Shown: positions 36,948-48,100 of the stretch, piece after piece
Layout of the letters: each line of letters opens with the position of its first letter
Position numbering within the stretch: position 1 is the stretch's first letter
Source of the DNA: Haloterrigena sp. H1
GTDB lineage: Archaea > Halobacteriota > Halobacteria > Halobacteriales > Natrialbaceae
Reading direction: 5' to 3'
Assembly (NCBI RefSeq): GCF_005938085.1
Contig: NZ_SMZK01000001.1
Location: forward strand, 1,364,001-1,428,000
Length of the DNA: 64,000 nt
Program-made: the position numbers and the translations under genes
The notes under the pieces: model-generated
Seen by the model: the letters and a program-made list of their open reading frames with translations, nothing else
Database searches by the model: none
What the model was told of the DNA's origin: nothing

Positions 36948-37748
36948 ATGAGCGACGCCGATACTGCCAGTCGTGCAGCAGTTGCCGTCCGTGCGGCAGG
37001 CGAGGGTGCTGCCGTTGCGGCCGACTCGTTTCGGACGGATATCGCAGTCGAGCACAAAGGCGAGAAGACCGATGTCGTCACGCAAGCAGACCGCGACGCA
37101 CAGGAGACCGTCATCGAAACGATCCGAGAGACGTTTCCGGACGATCCGATCGTCGGCGAGGAGGCCGACGCGTTGAAGCAGGTCCCTGAAACGGGGCCGG
37201 CATGGATCGTCGATCCCATCGACGGGACCAACAACTACGTCGGCGGCATCCGCGCGTTCGGCACTGCCGTGGCGGCCGTCGTCGACGGCGAACCGGTCGG
37301 TGCGGCGTTCGACTGTCCCGCCCTCTCGGATCGCTACCGCGTCGGCCCCGAAGGCGCATATCGCAACGACGAGCCGCTATCGGTCAGCGACTGCGCCGAT
37401 CCCGAAGCGGCCACCGTCTGCCCGACCTTCTGGTGGGACTTCGACCAGCGCGACCAGTACGCCGCGGCAAATCGCGCCCTCGTCGAACGGTTCGGCGATA
37501 TGCGACGGTTCGGTTGTGCCCAACTCGAGCTTGCGATGGTTGCCGCGGGCGCACTCGAGGGGACGATGACCAACCTGCAAGCGAACCCGTGGGACACCGT
37601 TGCGGGCGTCTACCTCATTCGTGAGGCCGGGGGCGTCGTCACCGACCTCGAGGGTGAGCGCTGGCGACACGACAGCGACGGATTGGTCGCGTCAAACGGC
37701 GCGATTCACGACGAATTGCTCGCGGCGGCCCGCGAAATAGAGGCATGA
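36948..37748 (+). CDS. Inositol monophosphatase/fructose-1,6-bisphosphatase family protein
   Basis: A 266-residue Mg2+-dependent sugar phosphatase. Metal-binding motifs are intact: IVGEEADA (GEE), AWIVDPIDGTNNYVGG (DPIDGT), and NPWDTVAGVYLIREAGG (WDxxAG). Archaeal members often hydrolyse both inositol-1-phosphate and fructose-1,6-bisphosphate; in haloarchaea a role in gluconeogenesis or inositol-lipid supply is plausible. Start ATG 36948 (MSDADTASRA) with a CACTTTTGAGG element about 30 bases upstream. Confidence 0.93.
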   Translation: MSDADTASRAAVAVRAAGEGAAVAADSFRTDIAVEHKGEKTDVVTQADRDAQETVIETIRETFPDDPIVGEEADALKQVPETGPAWIVDPIDGTNNYVGGIRAFGTAVAAVVDGEPVGAAFDCPALSDRYRVGPEGAYRNDEPLSVSDCADPEAATVCPTFWWDFDQRDQYAAANRALVERFGDMRRFGCAQLELAMVAAGALEGTMTNLQANPWDTVAGVYLIREAGGVVTDLEGERWRHDSDGLVASNGAIHDELLAAAREIEA

Positions 37749-37835
37749 GCTGATCGGCTCACGACCCGATTGGCCCGACAGTCTCGCTCGCTGAAAACCG
37801 GAAACGGTAAGCGGCCCCCACTACCGGATTCGGGT

Positions 37836-38963
37836 ATGGACGACTTCATCGACCGGTACGGGGCCGAGCGCGTCTGGGCCGCGACCGTCGCGAGTCTCGC
37901 CGCCATCGTGGTCCTCGGCGCGGTCCTGTTCCCTCAGCGAGTGTACGTCAACCTGATCTGGCAGTACTTTTGGGGGCCGGTCGTCGCCGACGCCCACAGC
38001 TGGTCCTGTGTCGCGTGGGCCGACGGTCAGCAAGTAGCCTGCGGACAGGCCGGCCCGAACGCCGGGCCGACCGCCGAACCCGGCTACACGTTCATTTCGT
38101 ATGCCGGCTACATCCCGACACTCGTCCTATTGCTGATCGGGATCATCTTCATTCTTCGCCGCCTCGAGATCGAACGCTTCCGCGCGGGCTTTTTCGCGCT
38201 GTTCCCGTTCATGCTCTTCGGCGGTGCCCTCCGGGTCGTCGAGGACGCCAATGCCGCATCCTACGCGTACTCCGGCGAGATGGCTATCCAGCTTCCCTGG
38301 TCCGGCTTTATTATCAGCCCACTGATCTACTTCACGGTCTTCTTCATCGCCCTTACGACGCTCGTCAGTTCCATCTGGCTCGATCGCAACGACTACGTGT
38401 CGCGCTATGAGTATCCGCTGGCAGGAATCGGGACGACCCTGCTGACGGTTTCTATCGCCTATCTCGGCTACACGGCGGCCACAGAGCCCTACTCGGAGTT
38501 TTATCCGCTGATCCCGCTGGTCGTCCTCGTCGGGGCGACGCTCGTCACTGCGATCACCTGGGTTGCGATCGAGCGGTTCGCACCGGAACTGAACCGCGGC
38601 ACGCAGTACATGGGGGTCGTCGTCATCTGGGCGCACGCGGTCGACGGCGTCGCGAACGTCGTCGGCCTCGACTGGGCGACGACGCTTGGGCTCCCGGCCA
38701 ATCTCGTCCCGAAGCACCCGATCAACGCGGCGATCGCCAACACGACGGCCGACGTGCTACCTGCCAGTGTCGTCTCGGCGACCGGCTCGGCCTGGCCGTT
38801 CCTGTTCGTCAAGCTCGCCGCCGCCGTCTTCGTCATCTGGATCTTCGACGAGACCGTCTTCGAGGACAACCCCCGCTACGCGATCTTGCTCATGATCACC
38901 GTCGTCGCCGTCGGCCTCGGTCCCGGGACCCGTGACATGCTGCGAGCGACGTTCGGCGTCTGA
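37836..38963 (+). CDS. DUF63 family integral membrane protein
   Basis: A 375-residue membrane protein, typical length for DUF63, an archaeal family with unknown function. About eight hydrophobic segments are visible. Conserved family features include [19 protein letters not shown], the loop [28 protein letters not shown] with several polar residues in a hydrophobic context, and [15 protein letters not shown] near the C-terminus. The buried His and Asp suggest a membrane enzyme or transporter rather than a structural protein, but this is speculation. Start ATG 37836. It follows the phosphatase gene by 87 bases. Confidence 0.88.
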   Translation: MDDFIDRYGAERVWAATVASLAAIVVLGAVLFPQRVYVNLIWQYFWGPVVADAHSWSCVAWADGQQVACGQAGPNAGPTAEPGYTFISYAGYIPTLVLLLIGIIFILRRLEIERFRAGFFALFPFMLFGGALRVVEDANAASYAYSGEMAIQLPWSGFIISPLIYFTVFFIALTTLVSSIWLDRNDYVSRYEYPLAGIGTTLLTVSIAYLGYTAATEPYSEFYPLIPLVVLVGATLVTAITWVAIERFAPELNRGTQYMGVVVIWAHAVDGVANVVGLDWATTLGLPANLVPKHPINAAIANTTADVLPASVVSATGSAWPFLFVKLAAAVFVIWIFDETVFEDNPRYAILLMITVVAVGLGPGTRDMLRATFGV

Positions 38964-39080
38964 ATCGTCCTGTTTCTCGTTCTAGGTTCCTCGAGCCCGC
39001 CACGAGCCAGCGCTGCCCGAACGTGCGATCCGAACGCCACGAACGGGGCCTTTAATCGCCCGCGGCGGGAACGAGCGTGC

Positions 39081-39941
39081 ATGAGTAAGACGGATGGGTG
39101 GTTCGCGGCTGTCGACCGCGACGATCCCGACGCGATGGCGACCGCGGTTCGCGAGGGCAGCGCCGGCGAGCCCCGCGACTGGCCGGCACTCGCAGTCGAG
39201 GCGGGCTTTGCGAGTGACGAAGACGAGTATTACGACGCGCTGCGTGAGGCGACGACTGAAGCCACGCGGGCCGCGGTGACCGAACGCGAACGGGCCGACG
39301 ACCGCCAGCTCGTCCACGCAGTACGGGCAATGGACGACTGCAGTCGGACGGCAAACGAACTCGCAGAACGGCTGGCCGAGTGGGCCGGCACGATCGACCC
39401 CGAGGCCGGAACCGGCGTCGCGTACGCCCGGGAACTGGCACGCGGTGAGACTGACGACGCCCTCGAGGAACCCGCGGTCCGCTCGCTTGCTACCCGCGTC
39501 GCGGACCTCGCCGACGAGGCGGACGACCTCCGAGAGTTCATCCAACGCCAGACGCCGGCCATCGCGCCAAACCTCGCAGCACTTGCCGATCCAGTCCTCG
39601 CGGCACGACTGATCTCGCTGGCCGGCGGACTCGAGGATCTCGCGAAGAAGCCCAGCGGGACGATTCAGGTCCTCGGTGCGGAAGACGCCCTGTTCGCCCA
39701 CCTGCGAGGACATGCGCCCTCGCCAAAACACGGGATCATCTACACCCACGACGCAGTCCGTGGCACCCATCCCGACGACCGGGGCTCTGCAGCACGCGCG
39801 GTCGCTGGCAAACTCGCCATCGCCGCCCGCGTCGACCATTACTCGGGCGAGTTAAAGCCCGAACTCGAGGCCGAACTCGCAGACCGGGTCGAGACGATTC
39901 AGGCGCGGACGGCGGACGACGGAGGTGCAAACGATGAGTGA
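39081..39941 (+). CDS. nop5: NOP5/NOP56 family box C/D RNP core protein
   Basis: Scaffold of archaeal box C/D ribonucleoproteins that guide 2'-O-methylation of rRNA and tRNA. The 286-residue protein is short for the family (often 380-400), as in other haloarchaea. After a fibrillarin-binding N-terminal half and a coiled region comes the Nop domain: IAPNLAALADPVLAARLISLAGGLEDLAKKPSGTIQVLGAEDALF and GIIYTHDAVRGTHPDDRG, which contacts L7Ae and the guide RNA. The lysine-rich C-terminal tail of other species is absent. It overlaps flpA by 8 bases. Confidence 0.95.
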   Translation: MSKTDGWFAAVDRDDPDAMATAVREGSAGEPRDWPALAVEAGFASDEDEYYDALREATTEATRAAVTERERADDRQLVHAVRAMDDCSRTANELAERLAEWAGTIDPEAGTGVAYARELARGETDDALEEPAVRSLATRVADLADEADDLREFIQRQTPAIAPNLAALADPVLAARLISLAGGLEDLAKKPSGTIQVLGAEDALFAHLRGHAPSPKHGIIYTHDAVRGTHPDDRGSAARAVAGKLAIAARVDHYSGELKPELEAELADRVETIQARTADDGGANDE

Positions 39942-40566
39942 GCTTCCGGCAGGTGTCGAGCGCCACGCGTTCGACGGCACCGACCGACTCGCAACTCGCG
40001 GCGAGCCAGTCTACGGCGAGCCCACCGACGGGGAGTGGCGCGCCTGGAACCCGAACCGGTCGAAACTCGGCGCGATGCTCGACCTCGAGATGGACACCGG
40101 CCTCGCGGGCGGTGAAACCGTCCTCTATCTGGGCGCGGCGAGCGGGACGACCGTGAGCCACGTCGCCGACTTCGCTGGTCCGACCTATGCCGTCGAGTTC
40201 GCGGCACGGCCGGCACGGGATCTGCTCGAGGCCGCGGAGAGCCGCCCACGACTCTTTCCGCTGCTGAAAGACGCCCGGAAACCCGAGACCTACGCCCATA
40301 TTGTCGAGTCGGATGTCGACGTCATCGTCCAAGACGTTGCGACGCGCGGGCAGGCTCGCGTGGCGCTCGAGAACCGGCGCTTCCTGACCGAGGACGGCCG
40401 ACTCCTGTTGGCGGTGAAAGCGAGGAGTGAGGACGTGACCCGCGAGCCGGCGGCCGTCTTCGCGGACGTTCGCGAAGAACTGTCTGAGGAGTACGAGATT
40501 CTGGAGACGGAACGGCTCGAGAAGTATCACGCGGATCACCTCGGGATCGTCGCGCGACCACGGTAG
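39934..40566 (+). CDS. flpA: Fibrillarin-like rRNA/tRNA 2'-O-methyltransferase
   Basis: Catalytic subunit of the box C/D RNP. The 210-residue protein has the SAM-binding VLYLGAASGTTVSHVADF, YAVEFAARPARDLLEAA, DVIVQDVATRGQ and LLLAVKARSEDV blocks; the KDAR-type Lys-Asp of the active site is seen in LLKDARKPE. It starts inside the end of nop5 (ATGAGTGA overlap), so both proteins are made together. L7Ae, the third core protein, is encoded at 50887. Confidence 0.96.
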   Translation: MSELPAGVERHAFDGTDRLATRGEPVYGEPTDGEWRAWNPNRSKLGAMLDLEMDTGLAGGETVLYLGAASGTTVSHVADFAGPTYAVEFAARPARDLLEAAESRPRLFPLLKDARKPETYAHIVESDVDVIVQDVATRGQARVALENRRFLTEDGRLLLAVKARSEDVTREPAAVFADVREELSEEYEILETERLEKYHADHLGIVARPR

Positions 40567-40730
40567 GCCGTCCTGAACCGCTTCGGCGACTCTCCTTTCA
40601 CCGTCAGTCGCTCGGTCGCCCCTCCTCCTCGAAGTCCCTTATAAAAGATCGCACGAACGTCTTCCCGTGGGTTTCGACGCGGCGAGAATTCTACTCGCCA
40701 CTTATTCGGCTCTCCCCCGACTCGTCGCGT

Positions 40731-42068
40731 ATGAACTGCAACCAGTGTGAGCAGACCCCCGAGGGCGGCTGTACGACCGTTGGCGTCTGTGGCAAGGAAC
40801 CCGATCTCAACGGCCTGCAGGAACTGGTTATCTACGGCCTCAAAGGGATCTCCGCGTACGCGACTCACGCGCGAGACATGGGCTACCGCGATCCAGACGT
40901 CGACGGCTTCGTCCACGAAGCACTGTACTCGACGCTGACGAACGTCAATTTCAGTATGGACGACCACGTCGACCTCGCGATGCGTGCCGGCGACGCCGCC
41001 GTCGACGTGATGGAACTGTTAGACGAGGCCCACACGCAGGAACTCGGCGTTCCCGAACCGACGACGGTGTCCCAGAACGACGTCGAAGGGAAGTCCATTC
41101 TAGTCACGGGACACGACCTCTACGGCTTAAAGCGGCTCTTGGAACAGGTCGAAGCCGACGACGAACAGCTCAACGTCTACACTCACTCGGAGATGTTGCC
41201 CGCTCACGGCTATCCCGAACTCGCGAAATTCGACAGTCTGAAGGGCAACGTCGGCGGGGCGTGGCACGACCAGCGCGTGCTGTTTGCGGACTTCCCCGGC
41301 GCGATCGTCGGCACCACGAACTGCGTCCAGCCGCCCCGAGAGGAGTATCGAGACCGGTTCTTTACGACCGGCCTCGCCGGCCTCGAGGACGTCGAGTCCG
41401 TCGACGGCTACGATTTCGAGCCCGTGATCGAGACCGCCAAATCGCTACCGGCGGCCGACTGGGCACAGGACGGAACCGTGACGACTGGCTACCACCACGA
41501 ACCGGTGCTCGACCAGCTCGACGAGATCGTCGACGCGGTCGAGTCAGGAAACCTGCGCCGGTTCTTCGTCGTCGCCGGCTGTGACGGCCCGACGCCTGGC
41601 CGGGATTACTACCGCGAACTCGTCCAGTTGATTCCCGACGATTGCGTCGTCCTCACGACCTCCTGTGGCAAGTTCCGGTTCAACGACCTCGAGCTGGGGA
41701 CCGTCCCTGGCACCGACATTCCACGTTACATCGATCTCGGCCAGTGCAACAACTCGATTTCGACGGTGAAGATCGCGGCCGAACTCGCCGACGCGTTCGA
41801 CTGTGGGGTCAACGAGCTGCCGCTGTCGGTCGTCCTCTCGTGGTTCGAACAGAAGGCCGTCGCCGTTCTGTTGGGGCTTCTCAGTCTCGGTGTCGAGGAC
41901 ATCCGCCTCGGCCCGACGGTGCCCGATTTCCTCACACCCGAACTCGTCGAGTTGCTCAACGCGGAGTTCGGCCTTCAACCGATCGGCGAGCCGGAAGCCG
42001 ACCTCCGAGAGATGCTCGACGAGCCGTTGCCTGGATCCTCGGCGGCTGGACGGCCGGCCGACGACTGA
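40731..42068 (+). CDS. hcp: Hybrid cluster protein (hydroxylamine reductase type)
   Basis: Fe-S protein thought to reduce hydroxylamine or nitric oxide and protect from nitrosative stress. The N-terminal cluster motif is C3-x2-C6-x7-C14-x5-C20, followed by [10 protein letters not shown]. The hybrid-cluster ligands are visible: His/Glu region [56 protein letters not shown] and [10 protein letters not shown]. The 445-residue length marks the short class lacking part of the central helical domain. Start ATG 40731. Single gene; regulator not seen. Confidence 0.94.
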   Translation: MNCNQCEQTPEGGCTTVGVCGKEPDLNGLQELVIYGLKGISAYATHARDMGYRDPDVDGFVHEALYSTLTNVNFSMDDHVDLAMRAGDAAVDVMELLDEAHTQELGVPEPTTVSQNDVEGKSILVTGHDLYGLKRLLEQVEADDEQLNVYTHSEMLPAHGYPELAKFDSLKGNVGGAWHDQRVLFADFPGAIVGTTNCVQPPREEYRDRFFTTGLAGLEDVESVDGYDFEPVIETAKSLPAADWAQDGTVTTGYHHEPVLDQLDEIVDAVESGNLRRFFVVAGCDGPTPGRDYYRELVQLIPDDCVVLTTSCGKFRFNDLELGTVPGTDIPRYIDLGQCNNSISTVKIAAELADAFDCGVNELPLSVVLSWFEQKAVAVLLGLLSLGVEDIRLGPTVPDFLTPELVELLNAEFGLQPIGEPEADLREMLDEPLPGSSAAGRPADD

Positions 42069-42189
42069 CCTGACCACACCCCGATCGGGCGTGGCTGGCC
42101 CGCTTCGGTGGCCGGCACTGCCTGTAACCGACGGCGACACGCTCTCGAGTCCAAACGGTATTTACCACCGCGCCCGAAAACGTGAGACG

Positions 42190-43272
42190 ATGGAACGCGG
42201 GTCGCGAGACGCGTTTACGCGCATGGGAACGCTGGGGATCGAAGAGGAGTGTTTCGTCGTAGACGAGGACGGCCGGCCCACCAGCGGGACCGACGACCTC
42301 GTCTACGAGTACGACCCGCCCGAGATCCTCGAGGGACGGCTCGATCACGAACTCTTTAAATTCGTCATCGAAACGCAGACGCCGCTGATCGAGGACCCCG
42401 ATGACGCCCGCGAGTCGTTGCTCGAGATCCGGCAGGCGTTAGTCGATCACGCCGAGGCCCACGGCTACCGGATCGCCGCTGCCGGCCTCCACCCGCTCGC
42501 GAAGTGGCAGGACCTCGAGCACGCCGAGAAACCCCGCTATCAGGCACAGCTCGACCGGATTCAGTATCCACAGCATCGGAACACGACCGCGGGCGTCCAC
42601 GTCCACGTCGGCGTCGACGACGCCGACAAGGCGGTCTGGATCGCCAACGAACTGCGGTGGTCCGTCCCGATCATGCTCGCGCTCTCTGTAAATTCGCCCT
42701 ACTGGAACGGCTTCGACACCGGTCTCCAGTCTGCGCGCGCGAAGATTTTCGAGGCGCTGCCGAACACAGGGATGCCAACTCACTTCGAGGATTTCGAGGC
42801 GTTCGACCGGTTCGAGCGGCTGATGCTCGAGACCGACTCGATCAACGATCGGGGCGAACTCTGGTACGACGTGCGCCCCCACACCGAACACGGCACGGTC
42901 GAACTGCGGACGCCGGACGGCCAGGCCGACCCCGATATCGTCATGGCGTTCGTCGAGTACGCCCACGCACTCGTCTGTGCGCTGGCCGAGGAGTACGAAG
43001 ATGGCACCAGCGGGCACCAGCACCGCCGGGAACTGCTCGACGAGAACAAGTGGCGGGCTATCCGCTACGGCCAGGACGCGTCGTTTATCGACCGCGATCT
43101 CGAGGGCACCGTCGACTTGGGCGAGCTCGTCGACCGCGAGTGCGAGCGGCTGGGTATCGACGGCATCAAACGGGTCTACGAGCGCGAAAGCGGTGCAGAT
43201 CGACAGCGTCGGCTGCTCGAGGACGAGGGGTCAGACGCGCTGTGTGAGTCGCTGTTCCTGCAAACCGAGTGA
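42190..43272 (+). CDS. gshA: Glutamate-cysteine ligase (gamma-glutamylcysteine synthetase)
   Basis: Makes gamma-glutamylcysteine, the main low-molecular-weight thiol of haloarchaea. The 360-residue GCS2-type protein has [19 protein letters not shown] (metal/ATP), [22 protein letters not shown], the [17 protein letters not shown]is pair, [19 protein letters not shown] and [20 protein letters not shown]. It matches the characterised haloarchaeal GshA type much better than the paralogue at 29776. A winged-helix gene follows after 54 bases in the same direction and may be co-transcribed. Confidence 0.93.
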   Translation: MERGSRDAFTRMGTLGIEEECFVVDEDGRPTSGTDDLVYEYDPPEILEGRLDHELFKFVIETQTPLIEDPDDARESLLEIRQALVDHAEAHGYRIAAAGLHPLAKWQDLEHAEKPRYQAQLDRIQYPQHRNTTAGVHVHVGVDDADKAVWIANELRWSVPIMLALSVNSPYWNGFDTGLQSARAKIFEALPNTGMPTHFEDFEAFDRFERLMLETDSINDRGELWYDVRPHTEHGTVELRTPDGQADPDIVMAFVEYAHALVCALAEEYEDGTSGHQHRRELLDENKWRAIRYGQDASFIDRDLEGTVDLGELVDRECERLGIDGIKRVYERESGADRQRRLLEDEGSDALCESLFLQTE

Positions 43273-43326
43273 CGTTCCCACAAAGGTTTAACTCCGCGCG
43301 AGGCCTCATCCTGTACGAGACGTCAC

Positions 43327-43968
43327 ATGAGTTCCGACGACGCAGACGACCATCCGGCCGACGATGCCGACGGGAGAGACGAATCACTCGAGGGACCGGA
43401 CGACATCGTCGAGACCGAGATCGGCCGCAGTCCGGCCGTCGAGGAGCTCGACCAGCGGATCGTCGATCTGCTCTCGTGGATCCTGGATACGGAAACCCGG
43501 GCGAAGATATACGTCTATCTGCTGGCGAATCCCGGGAGTACCTCCGAGGAGGTCGCGAAGGGGACCGGACTCTATCCGAGTACTGTCCGTGAGGCACTCG
43601 CGGAACTCCACGAGGAAACCCGCGTCAGCCGCGAAAAACGCGCCAGCGAAGGGGCCGGCAACAACCCCTACGAGTACACCGCGATCCAGCCAAGCGACCT
43701 CGTCGGCGATGTCGTCGATCAGGTCCAACAGGAGTTGAACACCATCTTCAGACTCGATCACGTCCTCGATCGCGAGCGCGCACACGATTCGGAACCCCTC
43801 GAGGAGCCCGAGCCGGTGACGATCACCGTCGACGACAGCACACCGACGCTCGGCGAGGACTCGGACTCAGACGCTGAGTCCGATCGCCTCGAGTTCGACG
43901 ACGAGGTCGAAGTCGAATCCGTCGATATGGAGCCCGACGAGGACGAGACCACCGACGAAGACGGCTAG
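43327..43968 (+). CDS. Winged helix-turn-helix regulator with acidic tail
   Basis: A 213-residue DNA-binding protein. Residues about 50-120 form a wHTH: ILDTETRAKIYVYLLANPGSTSEEVAKGTGLYPSTVREALAEL followed by a wing with EKRASEGAGNNPYEYTAI. The remaining C-terminal 90 residues are extremely Asp/Glu-rich and probably disordered. The N-terminal 30 residues are also acidic. The fold is TrmB/MarR-like without an effector domain. It lies 54 bases after gshA, suggesting but not proving a link to thiol metabolism. Confidence 0.82.
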   Translation: MSSDDADDHPADDADGRDESLEGPDDIVETEIGRSPAVEELDQRIVDLLSWILDTETRAKIYVYLLANPGSTSEEVAKGTGLYPSTVREALAELHEETRVSREKRASEGAGNNPYEYTAIQPSDLVGDVVDQVQQELNTIFRLDHVLDRERAHDSEPLEEPEPVTITVDDSTPTLGEDSDSDAESDRLEFDDEVEVESVDMEPDEDETTDEDG

Positions 43969-43990
43969 TCGATCGGGTCGACGCGACAGA

Positions 43991-45091
43991 CTACTCCTCG
44001 AGTTCGAGCACGGCGGGTCGCTCCAGTTCGAGGTTTCGATCGACTGCAGAGACGGACGTCGTCGGCCACCGTCCTGTCGCCGTCAGTACCTCGATATCGT
44101 CGTCGGTAACGAGCGCAGTCCCCTCACTTTTTGCGCCCTGCACCGTCGGATTCCACGCATACGCCATCGGCGCTTCGACCGGCGCATCGTGGTCCGGCGT
44201 GGCGATCCACTCGCGGCCAGCGAAGCCGGCGGCCCCGCCCTGATGGTGATGCTCCCACTCGCCCTCGTAGCCCACCGCGTCGTAGGCCTGCTGGATCGCA
44301 GTGAAGACATCGCCAGCAGTGTCACTACTAGTTGCAGCGTCCTGTGTCGCCGCAAGTGCCGTCGCCTCCACGCGGGCCGCGGCTTCGTGGCGTTCCTCGA
44401 GCCACGCGGGCGGATCGAACGCGACGGTGCGGGTACAGCTCGCGTGGAGGCCGGCCCGTTCGGCGGTGACGGAGACGAGCGCGTACTCGCCGAGTTCGGC
44501 GTCGGTCGGCGTGTAGTGGCGATACTGCTGGGCCCGGGTTGCGCCGCCGACGAGGACGACGGGGGCCTCGATGTCACGGGCCGAGAGTGCGACTCGCAGT
44601 GCGGAGGCGACTTCGTGTTCCGTGTCCTCGGATTGAAGTTCGCGACAGACGGCTTCGACGGCGGCGGCCGTCTGCCTGCTGAGGTCACGATAGCGCTCCT
44701 GATCGCGCTCGGTCAGCGGCTGGCGCAGCGGCGTCGGATCGACGCGCTCGAATCCGGGGAGATCGACGTCGATCGCGGCCCGCTCGTCGCCGACGTGCTC
44801 GGCGATGGCCTCGTCCAGCGACGACGCGTGCCAGGGGAACTCCTCGATTACGAGTTCCCCGGTTTCCAGATCGGGGACTTCCTCGCTCACGATCCGATCG
44901 ACTTCGATGTTGTTCGCCACGATGGTCACGTCGGTCCCGTCGTAGCCGACCGCAGCGACGCCGCTGTCGCCCTCGCGGTCGACGACGTTGGTCCCGCCGG
45001 TCAGCCATGCAAACGAGTTCGGTCGTGCAAACCAGACCGAATCGAGGTCGTGGGACTCGAGGTACGCCTCGAGACGTTCGCGTTTGTCCAT
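43991..45091 (-). CDS. M24-family Xaa-Pro peptidase
   Basis: A 366-residue pita-bread metallopeptidase (PepQ/aminopeptidase P family). The N-terminal creatinase-like domain starts RLEAYLESHDLDSVWFARPNSFAWLTGGTN. In the C-terminal half I see YALVSVTAERAGLHASCTRTV and HHHQGGAAGFAGREW; the canonical five metal ligands (D, D, H, E, E) are only partly recognisable: GL-H-ASCTRTV replaces GD..SD.T, so the first two aspartates seem absent. It may therefore be catalytically atypical or a non-peptidase member. Start ATG 45091. Confidence 0.85.
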   Translation of the reverse strand: MDKRERLEAYLESHDLDSVWFARPNSFAWLTGGTNVVDREGDSGVAAVGYDGTDVTIVANNIEVDRIVSEEVPDLETGELVIEEFPWHASSLDEAIAEHVGDERAAIDVDLPGFERVDPTPLRQPLTERDQERYRDLSRQTAAAVEAVCRELQSEDTEHEVASALRVALSARDIEAPVVLVGGATRAQQYRHYTPTDAELGEYALVSVTAERAGLHASCTRTVAFDPPAWLEERHEAAARVEATALAATQDAATSSDTAGDVFTAIQQAYDAVGYEGEWEHHHQGGAAGFAGREWIATPDHDAPVEAPMAYAWNPTVQGAKSEGTALVTDDDIEVLTATGRWPTTSVSAVDRNLELERPAVLELEE

Positions 45092-45118
45092 GTCGGGTGC
45101 TGGCGAGGGTGGTCCTTG

Positions 45119-45130
45119 ATACTGTCGGAC
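45119..45130 (+). repeat. Partial dispersed repeat end (ATACTGTCGGAC)
   Basis: ATACTGTCGGAC, the terminal motif of the dispersed palindromic repeat, in the 93-base gap between two minus-strand genes. No matching second end nearby. Confidence 0.4.
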
Positions 45131-45184
45131 GGCACGGCCCGGCAGTCGATCGCGAATCGAGGGCTGCTCGGGATCGCTGGATCG

Positions 45185-48100
45185 CTACGTCTCGAGCGCG
45201 CGGGCGAGCACCTCGACGGGATGGGTGGGCCGATCGTAGCCCTCGAAGTCGCCGATCTGTGTCCGACAGGAGGTGCCGGGAGCGACGACCGTCGTCTCGG
45301 TGCGATCAGCGTGCCGACGTTCCTCGAGTTGGTCTCGTAGTATCGAGCCGATCGCCCGCGAGAGGTCGTAGTGGTCGGATTCGTAGCCGAAACTGCCGGC
45401 CATGCCACAGCAGCCCGAGTCGACGGGGTCGACGGCGTAGCCCGCCCGTCGGAGTACGCCGACGGCGTGGTGGTCAGCGCCGCGGGCCTTCTGGTGGCAG
45501 TGGCCGTGAAACGTGAGCGGCCCCTCCGCCGTCACGGTCTCGTCGAACGACACCTCCTCGTCCAGTCGGCGGTCGTCGATGTACTCACAGACGCCGAACG
45601 CGTTCGCGGCGAGCGTCTCGACGCGCTCGTCGTCGAGCAGTGAGCGATACTCGTCGACGACCATCGCCGCGTCCGAGGGCTCGACGAACAGGACCGCCCA
45701 GCCGCGATCGAGATACGGCTCGAGGTCGTCGAGCAATTCCCGGCCCTGGTCGGCAGCGGCCTCGAGTAGCCCCTGTGAGTAGGCCGCGCGCCCGGTCGGC
45801 CCCAGTTCGGGAACCGCGACGCGAACCCCCGCCGCCTCGAGGACCTCGACGGCTGCTTTCCCGACCGCCGGATTCGAATAGTTGGTGTTCGTGTCGGGGT
45901 AGAGGACGACCCCCGCAGTCGCCGTCTCCGCGTCGACCTGGGGTCCCCGCTCCCCGTACCAGTCGACCAGCGTCTCCCGCTGGAACGTCGGCAGCGTCCG
46001 CTCGGCCGCGATTCCGACGGTCTTCTCGAGGGCGGTTCGCGCACCCGGCACCTTCGTGGCACGATTCGCAAGCGGTGCGAACGTGCTGCCCAGCGCCGAC
46101 AGCCGATCGACGTTCGCGAACAACTGTTCCCGGAAACCCGTCCCTTCGCGCTCGTGGTATTGGTGTTTGACTTCGGCTTTGAGCTTCGCGAGATCGACTC
46201 CGGTGGGACAGTCGCTCTGACAGCCCTTACAGCCGATACAGAGATCGAGCACTTCCGACTGGAACCGCTCGCTGTAGAGTTCGCTGGGATCGATGTCGCC
46301 GCTGATCGCCGCCCGAAGCAGGTTGGCTCGCCCCCGCGTCGTTGCGATTTCCTCTTCGGTCGCGCGATACGTTGGACACATCACGTCGCTGCCGGTCTGT
46401 CGGCAGGTCCCACAGCCGTTACAGAGTTCCACGAGGTGGGAAAAGCCACCCTCGTCGTCGAAGTCGAGCGTCGTCCGCGGCTCGAGGGTGGCGTAGTCCG
46501 GCCCGTATCGGAGGTGCTCGCGGATGTCAGTCGAGTTTTCATCACGGTAGACGACTTTGCCAGGATTTAGCCGCCAGTCCGGGTCGAACGCCGATTTGAG
46601 CTCCTTGAACGCGTCCCAGAGTTGGGGGCCGTACAGCTTGGGGTTGAACTCCGTCCGTGCGAGGCCGTCGCCGTGCTCGCCCGAGAATGAGCCGTTGTGC
46701 TCGGCAACGAGATCGGTCACGTCGTCGGCGATGGCGCGCATCGTCTCGACATCATCGCCGTCTTTCAGATTGAGGACCGGCCGAATGTGAAGCGTCCCGA
46801 CACCCGCATGCGCGAAGTACGCCGCCGTCGTGTCGTGGCTCTCGAGGATCTCCTGAAATCCCGCGACGTACTCGGCGAGTTCTGCGGGCGGAACGGATGC
46901 GTCCTCGACGAAGGGGTACGGCTTCGGATCGCCCTCCATACTCATCAACAGCGGGATGGCGGCTTTCCGGAGCTTCCAGAGTCGGTCCTGTTCCTCGGAG
47001 GTGAAGGCCTCGAGTGCGTCGAACGCTGCCCCCTCGCCGACGAGCGTCGCCGTCGCACCCGCGATGGCGTCCGGCAGGTCCTCGACGACCTCGGAGTCGA
47101 ACTCGAGCATCAGTGCTGCCTCGGTCCCCTCGGGAATCGGCTCCGCGTACTCGGCATACTCCGCCGACTCGGCGGCGAGCCGGAATACCTCGTCGTCCAT
47201 GAGTTCGACCGCACTGGCGTCCAAGTCGAGCGCCTCGGGGACGGCGGCCAGTGCCTCGAGCAACTCGTCGTAACAACAGACCGCGAGCGCGGTCTCGTCG
47301 GGCCGGGTCACGAGCGAGAGCGTCGCTTCGACAACGATGCCGAGGGTCCCTTCGGCACCGACGAGCAGTTTCGAGAGGTTGATGATCTGCTCACCCGCTT
47401 CATCCTCTCGAATCACCTTCTGCAGGTTATAGCCGCTCACGCTACGTTTGAGTTCGGGATAGCGCGACTCGATTTCGTCGGCGTTGTCCTCGACCAGCGC
47501 CCGAACCGTCCGGTAGATCGCAGCTTCGCGGTCGTCTTTCGAAACGATGTGATCCCACTCCGGACTGTCAAGGACGACGTCTCGCGTGCGGATCAGCGAT
47601 CCGTCCGCGAGGACGACCTCACACTCCTCGATGTAGGCGTCCGTGATGCCGTATCGCACCGAGTGTGCGCCCGTCGAGTTGTTGCCGATCCCACCGCCGA
47701 TCGTCGCGCGGTTCGACGAGGCCGGATCCGGCGCAAAGCGAAGGCCGTGGGGCTCGAGTGCAGCGTCGAGATCGTCCTGGACGACGCCCGGCTGGACCAC
47801 GGCAGTCTGTTCGTCCGGATCGATCGTCTGAATCTCATCCATGTGGCGCGACAGGTCGAGGACGACACAGCCGGGGCCGACAGTCTGGCCGGCAAGCGAG
47901 GTGCCAGCGCCCCGCGGGAGCACCGGCGCGTCGTGGTCGGCCGCGACACGAACCGCCGCGCGCACATCGCCAACGTCCTGCGGAAAGACGACGCCGGCGG
48001 GCTGTGCGCTATAGACGCTGCCGTCGGTCGCGTAGAGCACGCGCGTGTACTCGTCGAAGCGTACGGCCCCGTCGCAGGCAGCTTGGAGGGCAGCCGCAAG

